From Tilletiaria anomala UBC 951 (Eukaryota > Basidiomycota > Exobasidiomycetes > Georgefischeriales > Tilletiariaceae), in the NCBI RefSeq assembly GCF_000711695.1, contig NW_013546881.1, forward strand, positions 1 through 36,201: a stretch of DNA of 36,201 nucleotides, read 5' to 3'. Each line of letters starts with the position of its first letter. Position 1 is the stretch's first letter. The position numbers and the translations under genes are program-made. The notes under the pieces were generated by a model. That model did no database searches. It was not told where the DNA came from and was given only the letters and a program-made list of their open reading frames with translations. This document shows positions 10,801 to 21,674 of the stretch, in pieces.

Positions 10801-12078
10801 CGATCGTGAGAGGGTGCTATTGCGACGGATCTTGGACGACAAGCTTGGCGAGACTCCGAAACGCAAGAATCTCGCTCGGTCTGCCTTGGCGCTTCACGAC
10901 AGACGTTTCACCCATGCTTCTCGTCACCACATCGCCATGAACATCCTTACCCACAAGTTTGCTGCGCTTTCAGAGACGGTACGGCTTGCAAAAAGATGGG
11001 TCGCAGCGCAAATGGTAGGCTCACACGTTCCAGAGGAGAGTGTCGAGCTGCTCTGTGCAAGTATCTTCCTTAGCCTCGGTGACGCAGCTCCTGCTTCTGG
11101 ACCATCAGGGTATGTCCTTTTCCTGCACAAACTCGCTTCTTGGGCTTGGCGCGAAGAGCCGGTGGCGGTCCCTCTGTTCACGGCATCGCAAGCTCCGGAG
11201 GAAACCAAGTCAGCAGCCTTTCCAGAACATATCTCAAGGCAAGTCAGTCAAGCGTTCCAGCGCACAAGGAGCTCAGATCCAAGTCTCTCGCAGCGTGCGT
11301 GGTTCATTGCGACCGAGCAAGATGTTCAGGGTAGCTGCTGGTCGGAGAGCCGCCCTTCAGTGATGATTGCAGACGCCCTGCGGCAGCTGGCACGAAGTAG
11401 CATCGAAATCCTCAAGACACCAGCTGCTATTCCGGCGATACGAGAAAAGGTGAGCCTAGATTATAGCTTCAACTCTAAGATAGTGTAAATAGTTGAATGC
11501 TCTTTTCTTTTCCTTTGCAGATCTTATTCACGCCGCCTACCGCAACGTATGACTTTCAGATTCACCTCCAACCGCACCTACTGCCACGCTACAGCGAATC
11601 TCTCGTGTACACCGAGGCAAAGTGGGATCCGTCAGTGGCATCGCATGAATATCGCAACTTGTCTGCCGCTAATCAGCGCTCCAGCATCCTTGGCCATGAG
11701 CCGAGGCCTGGCTTCGACAGTTTAACAGCCTTTGCACAATTATTGGAGGCGAGTGTACAGTCGAGAGTTTGATATCTACTCTTTGAGCGACAAGTCAGGC
11801 TGACTCCTTTTGACATCGCTTTCCAGCACCTCTACGGCGATAGCTTCAAAGTTTTCTACGACCCGCACGGCGGTACGACCATTGCGGGGCTTTGGAATCC
11901 GGCGCTGAGCAACGAGCGGCCGCACAAGGTCGCGCTTGGCTTCTCCAGCGAGCCCGTTATGAAGGCTGATGCGCAGAAGGAAGCAAAGGCCAAGTCGATT
12001 CGCATCAACCAAGCGGCGATCCTCGCAGAGGTTGAGCGTTTGGGTAAAGATTTGATTGTAAAGATTGAGCGCAAGTAG
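7848..12078 (+). CDS. UTP22: U3 snoRNP / SSU processome protein Utp22 (NOL6, Nrap)
   Basis: A nucleolar component of the small-subunit processome (UTP-C module with Rrp7 and casein kinase 2 in yeast), needed for 18S rRNA maturation. Exons 7848-8318, 8384-11449, 11521-11748 and 11827-12078 give about 1338 residues; the yeast protein is about 1240. An acidic N-terminal tail (residues about 40-125) precedes the Nrap domains. LVGSWPL followed by MDVDVAVIMP and LFQEKDHLNLRYAHKRAFF is the family hallmark, and VFYDPHGGTTIAGLW marks the C-terminal domain. The Nrap fold is related to nucleotidyltransferases but is thought to be inactive. The last intron appears to use a GC donor at 11749 (GAG/GCGAGT); a GT at 11755 is an alternative that adds Ala-Ser. 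The gene converges on GBP2 with 136 bases between the stops. Confidence 0.94.
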
Positions 12079-12214
12079 AGGCACATCCGCCATGCAGTGG
12101 ATAGACAACTTGCATGTGAAAGGATGACTGTGACGGAGCTTGTTTTACATTTTGGTGGACCCACAGCATTGAACAAACCAGACTCGCAAGCGGCATGGAG
12201 AGATATTTGTGCAT

Positions 12215-14596
12215 TCATTGACCGCCTCGCGCACCGCCGAAGACCTTGAAGTGCCTGTTGAACTCGATCTCCAATGCCCGACCACCGTAGACATAATGGT
12301 TGAACTTCGTGATCGCCGTCTCTGCGTCCTCGGCCGAGCTGAATTGGACGACGCCCTGGCCCTTCGATCGGCCGCCTTCGAAGAGAATCTCCGCCTCCTC
12401 TACGCGCGAGATGGTCTGGAAGAGCTCGACGAGGTCCTCGTCTGATGTCGACCACGGTAGGTTCTTGACGAAGATCTGCGTGCTTGGCTCCGATGGTGGC
12501 AGTGGTGCGGCGCTGCTGCTGCTGCCACCGCCTCCACCGCCGCCAAAGCTGCCCGGGCCACTGCGACTTCCGGAGAACCCACCACGCATGCCGCCACGGC
12601 CCCCAAAGCCGCCGCGGAAGCCACCAGCACCACCGTAGCTGTTGCCGCCATAGCCACCCATCATGCCCATGCCTCCCATGCCCATTCCCATGCCCATTCC
12701 GCCAGGGGCGAAGCGGTCCTGATAGAAGAAATGCCAAAGTGTAGAGCTGTTGAGAAACAGACAGCGGCACCCAAACATCCGATCCAAGGTAAGCTCACCA
12801 ATCTGACTTCAAGGTTCCTGCCGTTCCAATTGTAACCGTTGAGCTGCTGGATGCAGACTTGTGCTTCGCCAGGGTCGGCGACTGTGACCGTACCACTTCC
12901 CTTGGAGCGACCATCGGGCCCTTGGTTGACGTCCGCACGAATGGGCGTACCGCCTGCTTGTCTGATCAGGTCCTTGAGATCTTGCCAGCCAGCTTCGTAC
13001 GGGAGCTTAGAGGATGGGGTCCGAGAATGAATGAGGAAATGCTGCTATGCGGTTCGACAAAGAATTGGCAACTCACATTATTGATGAAGAGCGCAGCGCC
13101 GCCGCCCATACCGCCCATACCACCCATACCACCCATACCACCCATCATGCCCCCTCGACCACCCATGAAGCCTCCACGTCCACCCATGGGCATGCCCATC
13201 ATCATTCCGCCTCGGCCAAAGGGCGATGCAGGTTGGCCGTAGCGCGCCTCGTCTTCTCGGTCCTGTTACAGGAAAGAATTAATGTTCAGTGATGGAGGTG
13301 AGATGCAGAGAGGCACGGTTCGAACCAACCTCTCGAATGAAGACAGTGCGTCCGTTAAGTTGCGTCTCGTTTAGCGTATCGATCGCCTTTCTTGCCTCCG
13401 CCTGCGTGGAATACTCAACAATGCTATCACCGAGGGGGTTGCGCAATGAGGTCCGGCACAGAGAGATAACGAGTGCGTTAGCGACTTAGACGCCTCTCAG
13501 GACGTCGCGCAATGACTCACCCGCATCCCTTTGACATGCCGTTCGGCAGCGTGATGACTTCGGCAAAGACAACATTTCCCGCTAACCGGTGCGCAACCAA
13601 ATAATTGTAGCACGCGACGCAGCACAGCGTCAAACCCAAGGCCAGCAGTAATCCTTCGCGTCAGCTTTCCGTCCCCACGCTCTCGCAAAAAATCTCCACG
13701 CCAATCCACATCTCAGAAGGCAATTCCGCGCCCAAGGTCCGAATCCAAGTCTACTGCCGCTTGCGCTTGTGCGTGTGCAGCTTGAGCAACAGTCGCTGCC
13801 TAGCATGTAAGGCGCTGGTGCTACTGTTGCTCTCGCCATTGTTCAGCCAGCGGCAGCTTGAGAGCGCGTGGATAGCGACAGCTCGACAAGAGGTAGTCGG
13901 CACGCTGCCAGCTTGCCAGAGTGAAGTATTGGAAAGAAGAAAGTAAAGAGTGGTCGGAATGAAAAAAGCTCGACCTGACCGCGCTTTTCACCGTGGTCCC
14001 TAAATGCTGGTCCCATCCAAGCGAACCACGACCAAACCCGAATCCAAGTCCCAATCCAGGTGCAAAACCGAATCCAAATCCAGGTACCCACCCTCCCGCA
14101 TGAAGTCCTTGAGATGGTTCCACTTGACGTCGTAGGCAAGGTTGCCTATGTAGACTCTGTTTTGCTTCTGACTCCTCTTGGCCGCCTCGACGGCCGCTTT
14201 GGCGGAAGGCCCGGACATCATCATCATCCCGGTAGCGGGGCCGCCATAGCCTCTGAACCCGCCGCCGCCGCCACCACCACCACCGCCTCGCGGTCCTCGG
14301 TAGCCGCCACGGTAGCCGCCACTTCCGCCGCTACGTTGTGCGTCGCCTGCGCCGCCAGAGTGGCTGCCGCCGTCGGTGCCGTCGTTGGCGGCTCCTTGAT
14401 GCGGATCATCCGACGCATCCATGCGGCCGCCGCGGTCGTTTCCGTTCTCGTGCTCTGGCTTGGGCGAATAATCGCGTTCGCGCTCGGATCGTCGCGTGTC
14501 GCGATCCGGCGACCACTCGTGCGCTCCACTGCGGTACGGCGAGCGCGAGCGTGATCGCGAGCGTGCATGCTCTTCCTTTGTGGTGACTGGTGACAT
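12215..14596 (-). CDS. GBP2: Three-RRM SR/RGG RNA-binding protein, Gbp2/Hrb1-like
   Basis: A shuttling SR-like mRNA-binding protein; yeast Gbp2/Hrb1 bind TREX and act in mRNA export and quality control. Six exons (14596-14092, 13581-13521, 13423-13330, 13262-13077, 13005-12799, 12718-12215) join in frame to 518 residues. The N-terminus is RS-rich (RSRSRSRSP). It is followed by an RGG tract, RRM1 (about 147-220, RVYIGNLAYDV and KGCGIVEY), a Met/Gly linker, RRM2 (about 277-350, ALFINNLPYEAGW), a long Gly/Met/Arg-rich linker and RRM3 (about 432-507, QIFVKNLPWSTSDEDL). RRM1 alone is spread over three exons, one only 61 bases. I chose the ATG at 14596 (MSPVTTKEE); an in-frame ATG at 14653 would add 19 residues that look like leader sequence. 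Family placement is firm; orthology to Gbp2 rather than Hrb1 cannot be told. Confidence 0.93.
13102..13146. repeat. 9-bp tandem repeat coding for Gly-Gly-Met
   Basis: Five head-to-tail copies of CCRCCCATA (the last ends in C) lie in exon 4 of the GBP2-like gene and encode the Gly-Gly-Met repeats before RRM2. The near-identical units suggest recent slippage, and the copy number may vary between strains. Confidence 0.85.
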
Positions 14597-15628
14597 GGAG
14601 AGGGAGAAGAGGATGTAGTTGATGTATTGCATGGTTGGGACAATGGCACGCAATGCAGAGGTGGGGAGGAGAGTACGGAGAGGGGATGGCAGTCAGCGTC
14701 TGTGTCAAGTCAAGGCTAGTCAATAGAGCCGGTCGACAGGTGCGATCAAGCGTGAAAGAGAGACTGGTCCCCGATTCTCCCATGGCAGCCATACTTCCGA
14801 AGCGCTCAGAAGAAACGGGTACAAGAGAGGCACCGCTTTGTAGCACACACTGACAGGTGTGAGAAGATCTGCGCGACCCGCGGGGGACCGGGTGCGTGTG
14901 CGGGAACGGCGCGCGTGCAAGCCGGCGCTGTTGGCTGTGCTTTTCTCATCAATATTCCAAAGTGCAGACTCACCGCTGTCTGTCATTTCGTGGTTCTGAG
15001 CTCAGCCGCTGCCTCGATTGTCCGTTTCCTCTTACTCTTCGGTCGAGCGAAGGAGGCCTACTCGCCGAGTGCTGGTGCAAATTGTATGTAGCGTGAAATC
15101 CCGAGTTGGCCGTGAGCCCCTCGTTTCCTCGTCAACCAGATTCCAGCTGAAGCTCGATACGTGGGGAAGTTCGTTGCGATCCAAGCGGCGTGGGTAGAGT
15201 CGCAACCTGCTGGATGTGGTTGCACTTCTGATGATATGAAGACAGGATGCGGTATCGCGAGAGGGAGAGACGTGAACAATTGACAGACAGCTTTCGTCTC
15301 TCAATTTGGGACTTGGCTTGGGAAGGGCGGAAGTAACCCTACTTTGTAAAACAGATGAAACGTGTAGAGTGGCGCAGTGCCGTAACCCGCACTCCCTCTC
15401 CTTATTTGTTCTTCGAATGTGTTCAGTTCGCGGACATGGCATCCCACAACGGATTAGACACTGACTCGAGGCTCGACTCACCTCGTCTCGCCTCTCTCTC
15501 TTCCTGCTTCTCCCTTCAACCAGGCACCATTCAACCCTCCCAGGGCCAACACAGTTTACAAGCTGACACGGGCCCGTAGACGATCAGCGCTGGCCAGCGG
15601 AAAGACCGCTGCGACCGCTGCCTTCGCC
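14597..15628. other. Divergent intergenic region, GBP2 / CBL-MVK fusion
   Basis: About 1 kb between two divergent starts. I find no supported gene. The 140 bases before the ATG at 15629 are rich in C and T on the plus strand, as is common near fungal transcription starts. Small ORFs on both strands show no family resemblance. Confidence 0.5.
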
Positions 15629-18600
15629 ATGGCCCCTCCATCACTTCCTCTCACGCGCTCTCCGTCGTCGACAGCCGAATCGGACTCGACGCTGAGCACC
15701 AACCCGACTGCGACAGCCACACCCTCCATCGGCCTTTCGATGGGCAGCAACGCTTCCCTCACCAGCCTCGAGGACAGCAGCAGCAGCGTGCCCAGCTCTC
15801 CGTCTGCGTCTACCATTCTTCATGCCAAAGAGCAACACCTCACTCGCATGGCCGCCGCTAGCGGCGGTGCCTTCGGCGCAAGTACCTCTTCTACGCCCCA
15901 CGTAGTCCCCGGCGAGCATCCTCTCAAGTCGCGCCGGGCGCCAACTACAGGCTATCGTTTCTCCACCATCTGCGCCACCATCGATGATCCTGCGCACCAT
16001 GACCAGTACGGCGCCTCGTCGACGCCGATTTACATGTCCGCCACATTCAAAGGCCCGCCAGGCGCCGAGTTCGACTACTCGCGCTCAGGCAACCCTACGC
16101 GCAGCATGCTGCAGCACCACCTGTGTCAGCTGCAGAACTGCAAGTTTAGCTTCGCTGTCAGCTCCGGCATGGCCTGCCTCGACGTCGTCACCCGGCTGCT
16201 GAAGCCGGGCGAGCGCATCGTCGCCGGCGACGACCTCTACGGGGGGACGAACCGCCTGCTCGGCTACCTCAAGTCGCACGGCGGCGTAGAGACGGATCAC
16301 GTAGATACTACGAATGCCGAAAAGGTGGAGCAACTGCTCGAGCAGCGAGCGAAGGACATCACGGCTGGCACGCCGGGGATTGGACCCGTCAAGATGGTCC
16401 TTCTGGAAACCCCCACCAACCCTCTCCTAAGAGTCATCGACCTCGCTCGCTGCTGCAAGGCCGTGCGTCGCTTCGCACCGGACGCGCTGATCGTTGTAGA
16501 CAACACGATGATGTCGCCCTATCTCATGCGTCCGCTCGAGCTCGGCGCAGATGTTGCGTACGACTCGGGCACCAAGTACCTCTCCGGCCACCACGACCTC
16601 ATGGCCGGCGTAATCGCCTGTGATAGAGACGACGTCGGGAAGCAGATCTCCTTCACAATCAACAGTGTTGGCAATGCGCTGACGCCGATGGACTCGTTCC
16701 TGCTCCTGCGCGGCATCAAGACCCTTGCCGTGCGCATGGACCGCCAGCAGGAGTCGGCCGTGCAGGTCGCGCAGCATCTGCATCGCCTCGGCTTCAAGGT
16801 TAACTACCCTGGTCTTGCCTCGCACCCGGGCAAGGCGATCCACGACGCGCAGGCCGCCGGCCCGGGCGCCGTGCTGTCGTTCGAGACGCACGACGAGGAT
16901 CTGTCCAAGCGCATCGTCGGCGCCGCGCGCCTCTGGGGCATCTCCGTCTCGTTCGGTTGCGTCAACTCACTGATCAGCATGCCATGCCTGATGAGCCATG
17001 CGAGCATCGATCCCAAGGTTCGCAAGGCGCGCAAGCTCCCCGAGGATCTCATCCGCCTCTGCGTCGGCATTGAGGATTGCAGGGACCTGATTGAGGATCT
17101 GCAGAACGCCCTGCTGGAGGCCGGTGCGATCCGCAAGAAGTACAAGCGCAGGCCGCAAGGACAGCCGCAGGTTCATGCTCAAGTAACTGGAGATAGACAA
17201 GGAGAGGATGAGAAGGAGGAGGAGGAGGTCGAGTACGAGCGAGTTCCAACCGAAGCAGAGGCGGAAGAAGCCAACTACCTTCGCTCAGGTCCAGGTAGCA
17301 CCGGCGGCCTTGACGTCAATCGCCTCGAGACGCGCGGAGGCGACGACGATGAGGACAACAGTACCGATGCGGCTGACGTTGCCCCACATCCGCCTCGCGC
17401 GCAAAACATCAATTCGAACCTCAACACGGCCGTAGGGTCCGTCCTGATCGCCGATGCTTCCGCTCGCAGGGCCGGTGCCGGCTTCGCTGAAGACCATGTG
17501 CCATCACCGTCGGTCATTGTGTCTGCTCCGGGCAAAGTGATCCTGTTTGGCGAGCACGCCGTCGTCCACGGCGTCACAGCCGTCGCGGCGGCTGTTGCGC
17601 TGCGTTGCTTTGCACAGGTCAGCCCGCGCTCTGACGGATGCATCAGCCTGAATCTACTCGACCTGAAGGTCGAGCACATCTGGCGCCTCAACGATTTGCC
17701 GTGGGACCTCGTGCCGACAAAGGATGTGCGCGATGGAGACGATCTGGCCTCGCCCGATTGCCTTGATGCGCGTCTCAAGCTCGCGATCGAAAAGCTGGTC
17801 ACGCAGACTGCGAAGGAAACTCAGAAGAGCTACGCGGCTTCAGTTGCTTTTATCTATCTGTACATGTGCATCGCTGGAAGGGAGCAGAAGTGAGTCATGC
17901 GCTCAGTCTGAGGCTTGTGTCAAAGGATATATGCTGACATCTGCGCCTCTCTTCTTTTTTGGTGTTCATAGCGGCGGGCAGTCCTTCTTGCTTCGCTCTG
18001 CGTTGCCTATTGGCGCAGGTCTAGGCTCTTCCGCTGCGTACTCGTCCTGCTTGGCCACCGCGCTGATTTATACGCATGACCACTTGCCTCGGCCCGCCGG
18101 CGGAGCAGCTGGCAGCATCAACGCTTCTGAAGCCTCGCTTATCAACGCTTGGGCCTTTCTCTCTGAGAAGGTGCTGCACGGAAACCCGTCCGGCGTGGAT
18201 AACTCTGTCTCGGTGCACGGTGGCGCGCTGGTATTCAAGCGCGCGCACGCTCGCAACGGCCTGCTTGCCAACGAGATGCAGGCACTGCACGGCTTCCAGT
18301 CTGTTCGCTTCCTGCTCACGGACACCAAGGTGAGCAGGGATACGAAGAAGCTCGTCGCGAACGTCGGACGGCAGCTGGAAGAAGAGCCAGAGCGCATCAA
18401 TGCGCGTCTTGCAACGATCCAGTCCATCTCCAATGCCGCGTCCAAGCTTCTTGGTACTTCCAGCAGTGCCTCGACACGCCAAGAGTTGCTCAAGGAGCTT
18501 TCTGCCCTCATCGAACAGAACCATGCGCAGCTTGTGGATCTACAAGTCAGCCACGAGTCGCTCGAGGCCATCCGCGCCACCACAGCTAGCGAGCCGTGGC

Positions 18601-18893
18601 AGCTGTCCACCAAGCTGACTGGTGCCGGCGGGGGAGGATGCGCCGTCACGCTTCTCCCGGACGAGCTTCTGCCCGAGCAGCTCGACGGACTCATCAGGGC
18701 GCTGGAACAGCAGGGTTTCGCGTGCTACGAAACGAGCATTGGCGGCCCTGGTATCGGTTTGCTGGTCAATCGAGGTGGCGAAGATCAGAATGCTGGCTTT
18801 CCTGCCGACCGCGCCTTGTTCGTTCAGGGCGACGGCAATAAGATTGCAGAATGGACAAAGACACATGGTCCCGATGCGTGGGCCTTTGCTTAA
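15629..18893 (+). CDS. Fusion protein: cystathionine beta-lyase + mevalonate kinase
   Basis: One gene of two exons (15629-17889 and 17972-18893) encodes 1060 residues. Residues 1-100 are Ser/Thr-rich. Residues about 105-500 form a complete PLP-dependent cystathionine beta-lyase of the metG/Str3 type (cystathionine to homocysteine): YSRSGNPTR, AGDDLYGGTNRLL, and the PLP lysine Lys316 in SGTKYLSGHHD. Residues about 505-627 are an acidic, low-complexity linker. Residues 628-1060 form a complete mevalonate kinase (Erg12; ATP + mevalonate to 5-phosphomevalonate): SAPGKVILFGEH, PIGAGLGSSAAY (766-777), Glu819, Asp830 in GNPSGVDN and TGAGGGGC (970-977). There is no in-frame Met between about residue 460 and well inside the kinase, so the kinase cannot start separately in this frame. 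The start has an ideal context (GCCATGG). The intron splits the kinase between Gln753 and GGQSF. Neither end carries a recognisable PTS1. Confidence 0.93.
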
Positions 18894-19013
18894 GAGAGAG
18901 ATGGAATACTTGGTCCCTGCATCATGTACCGCAACTCTAGACACCCACAATAGTGATTTTTAAAAGGCTACGTAATGAAGTATGCGTTAGACTGCAAATG
19001 ATTTTGCCAAACG

Positions 19014-19858
19014 TCAAATTATAGGCTCCCAGGATACACCGCAACCGCAGCCGGCACCTTTTGCTTGAGGGTTGTCCTTGATGGCAAATTGGCTCCCAAT
19101 GAGCTCCGTAACAAAATCTATTGTCGAGCCTTTGACCAAATTGAGCGAGACCGAGTCAATGAAAAGTGTCACTCCTTCTGCGGCCTTGAAGTGACTACAA
19201 ATGAGCAGAGGAAAGATGTACATATGGGGAGCTTTAGCGTCCACATCACCTTGTCTGCTTTTCGGCTGTAGCGGTGCTCACAAGTCATCGTCTTCGGCTT
19301 CGTCCGTTAACTCCATCTTGTACTGATAGCCGTGGCATCCGCCAGGCTCGACAGCTATCCGCAGCGCCAAATTGGGGTTCTTCTCCGTTTCTGAGACCTG
19401 CTTCAACTTCTGCAAGACCCAAGAGAGGCCCAGCTTGTCAGCCGCACGATTGCTAATACAATCTCCTGATGTTCACTCACTTCTTGCGCTCGTTCAGTCA
19501 GAATAATGTCAGGGTCACCGCTCTTGAAAACGTCCGGCTCTTCCGGCTCCGCCGGCTTGCGCACTAGCGTCACGGCCGACCGAGTCTGTTGTCCCCACGC
19601 ACAGCTGCTCGGACCGCGCCTTTCTGATAGCCACCAAGAAGCTGCTGAATGAATACCGGAAGCTGCTTTTGCTGAAGCCCATCTACTGCCGGATGACTGC
19701 TTTGGCAACGCTGAATGGGTGTAAGATCGCGACTCAGTCCGTACTTGAATCGAGAACGGGATGACCGACGTAAAAGCGGGGATATAACCGCTTACGCAGC
19801 GACGACCGACCGGCGCCGCTGCTATGATTTGTCGACCAATGCACCTTTGGCAGAGCAT
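19014..19858 (-). CDS. ISA2: Mitochondrial A-type Fe-S assembly protein Isa2
   Basis: An A-type (IscA/HesB) protein that works with Isa1 and Iba57 to make [4Fe-4S] clusters in the mitochondrial matrix for aconitase, lipoate synthase and others. Exons 19858-19481, 19409-19282 and 19194-19014 join to 228 residues. The three conserved cysteines are Cys151 in GGCHGYQY and Cys218 and Cys220 in GCGCG, followed by VSWEP. The N-terminal stretch of about 115 residues is basic, poor in acidic residues and rich in Ser and Ala, as expected of a mitochondrial presequence. It is long, so a shorter start or an extra intron in exon 1 (a possible donor lies just after codon 21) is possible. The gene converges on the fusion gene with 120 bases between stops. 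Confidence 0.9.
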
Positions 19859-20279
19859 TCTTTTCCCTCTGGAACGGACTTGCTGCAGATATATCTGCTG
19901 TGGAGAGTATTGAGCACTTGGAGGAAGTGATGGGACAATCGGAAAGCTAACACTAGCTCTGTGAAGGCACTGGGGATGGACGAGATGAGGTGAGCCTTCT
20001 ATATCGGCTTTAACGTGGCAACCCTAACCAGCCTCCACCATGGATTGCACGGACCACACTCAAGCTCAATTCGAGTTGCGATACACCCCCCTTCTCTCAT
20101 AGGACACCCACGCTGTTGTCTAACGTTGCCGGTGTCCATCCTGGCGATTGGGTCGTACGTTAAACCGCTTAGTGGCCTTTGTGCTGCAGGAGTTGCTGAA
20201 AGGCATAATTTGGAAGCTGCTCTCTGGCCAAATTGATCCACCGAGTCTGCCGACAACAGAATACTAAACGGCGCCCATC
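19859..20279. other. Divergent intergenic region, ISA2 / PI31
   Basis: No gene seen. It should carry the promoters of both flanking genes. A telobox-like AACCCTAACC lies at 20020-20029. Confidence 0.5.
20020..20029 (+). promoter_or_regulatory. Telobox-like motif AACCCTAACC
   Basis: One and a half TTAGGG telomere units in the short ISA2/PI31 intergenic region. In other fungi and plants such sites bind telomere-repeat Myb factors (Tbf1, Teb1 and Tay1 types) and act in promoters. The role here is inferred from position. Confidence 0.35.
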
Positions 20280-21583
20280 ATGGATCCCCTCGACCCATCA
20301 GCGCTGTTGGAGACACTACCTACGCTACTCCCTGCGCGCCCCATTTCGGAATCTTCGGCGCCCGGGTTCACATCATGGCAGCTGCGCAATCCTCAAGATG
20401 GGCTTGCAGCGATGGCGCATACCATCATGACCCGTTTGGATTTCCGATTGATCAACCTTGGCGAGAGTCATAGGGTTACGCCGAGCTCGCCTGATTCATC
20501 TACTGTTGCTAACAGGCTGCCTAATGGTTGGAGCAGGGGCTCGCCGGATACATTCACGTTCGGATACAAACACGAACAGAGTAGCTTGGAATTCATTGTC
20601 AAGGTTATCAAAATGGCGAATAGGACGTTGTTTAACGCTACAGCTGTTGAAGTAAGCTTGCCTTATTTCTGCTGCGCAGCGCCGGAAAATGCTGACCCAG
20701 TAAATTCTGTACAGGATAGCAAGACTGCTACATATGAGCTGCAGACCAGCGACTACACTTCCGCCTCTTTCTTTCCTTACCCATCAAGTCCCTCGACAGG
20801 AGCACAGCCAGAACACCTGGTCAATGGCTTTATCTCGTCCTCGCGACTGCGCGACTTTGTCCTTGCATACAAGCAATTGATCGTGCAAAAGCTTGTGCCG
20901 GGCCTGCGCAAGGATGGCTACGAGGAGGGAACAAGCGAGGCGGAAGGATCGGGAAGCAGGCGTCTCGCCTCTGGGCAATCGCAGCAACAGCAGCAGCTCG
21001 ATCAAGGCGAGAGGAGGCACTTCTATCCCGATGACCCTGTCGGTCCAAGGCTGCCCAACCGGCCGCCGTACTTTGACGATCCCGATGACCCAAGCACGCC
21101 TGACATTGGTGGTCGCAATCCGCTCATCATCGGTGATCGCGATCTCGACCCTCTCGGAGGTGCGCCATTTGCAGGTCCACATCCATTCGGCGGCGGCAGC
21201 TTCGGTCCACCTCCCCTGTTCCCAGGTCAACCACCAGATCATGGCGGAGGCATGATCGTCGGGCCGGACCATCCAATGTTCCGAGATCGTTTCCAGCCAG
21301 GAGGCTTCGGTGGGGGCGGTATGGCCGGTCTGCCACCCGGGGCTGTCCCTCCTGGTGCACGCTTTGATCCCATTGGGCCCTTTGGACAGGGACCTTGCGC
21401 TCCGCAGCCTGGCGCAGGAAGAGGTCGCAGAGGTCCGGCAACCGGAGAGCCTGATTTCGACGACTTTAGGCCTCCGAGAAGTGTGAGTTGAGAATGATCG
21501 TCAAAGCCGCGCAAGTCTGAGCCTTGAATTGAGCATAGGTCGTGTTCTGCGCACAGAGTGACTACGACAACATGTTCATGTGA
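20280..21583 (+). CDS. PI31-family proteasome regulator (PSMF1/Fub1-like)
   Basis: PI31 proteins bind the 20S proteasome, inhibit its peptidase sites in vitro and affect its assembly or transport. Exons 20280-20651, 20715-21482 and 21557-21583 give 388 residues. The N-terminal FP domain (about 25-190) contains GWSRGSPDTFTFGYKH and FIVKVIKMANRTLFNATAVE, then DSKTATYEL and SFFPYP. The second half is Pro/Gly-rich and disordered, as in the family, with DDPDDPSTPDIGG and the repeated GGG-P text. The last nine codons, on a 27-base exon, restore the conserved end DYDNMFM; reading on instead would stop at Ser-Val-Ser. Intron 1 (63 bases) keeps the frame open if not removed and would add 21 residues inside the FP domain. 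Confidence 0.88.
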
Positions 21584-21674
21584 TCTTGACTAGGTTTGCG
21601 TTCGTTTGCCTCATGAGATGAGCTTTAGTCGTACGCTCTTAGGTAGCGCTGTAATGCAAAATGCAAAGGAATCA

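Noticed and set aside
11856-12770. 304-codon minus ORF across the UTP22 end and the GBP2 last exon
   Set aside because: Out of frame with RRM3 of GBP2 and antisense to the conserved UTP22 C-terminus.
13317-13328. GGTTCGAACC resembling a tRNA B box
   Set aside because: No matching A box or foldable tRNA around it, and it sits at a GBP2 exon-intron edge.
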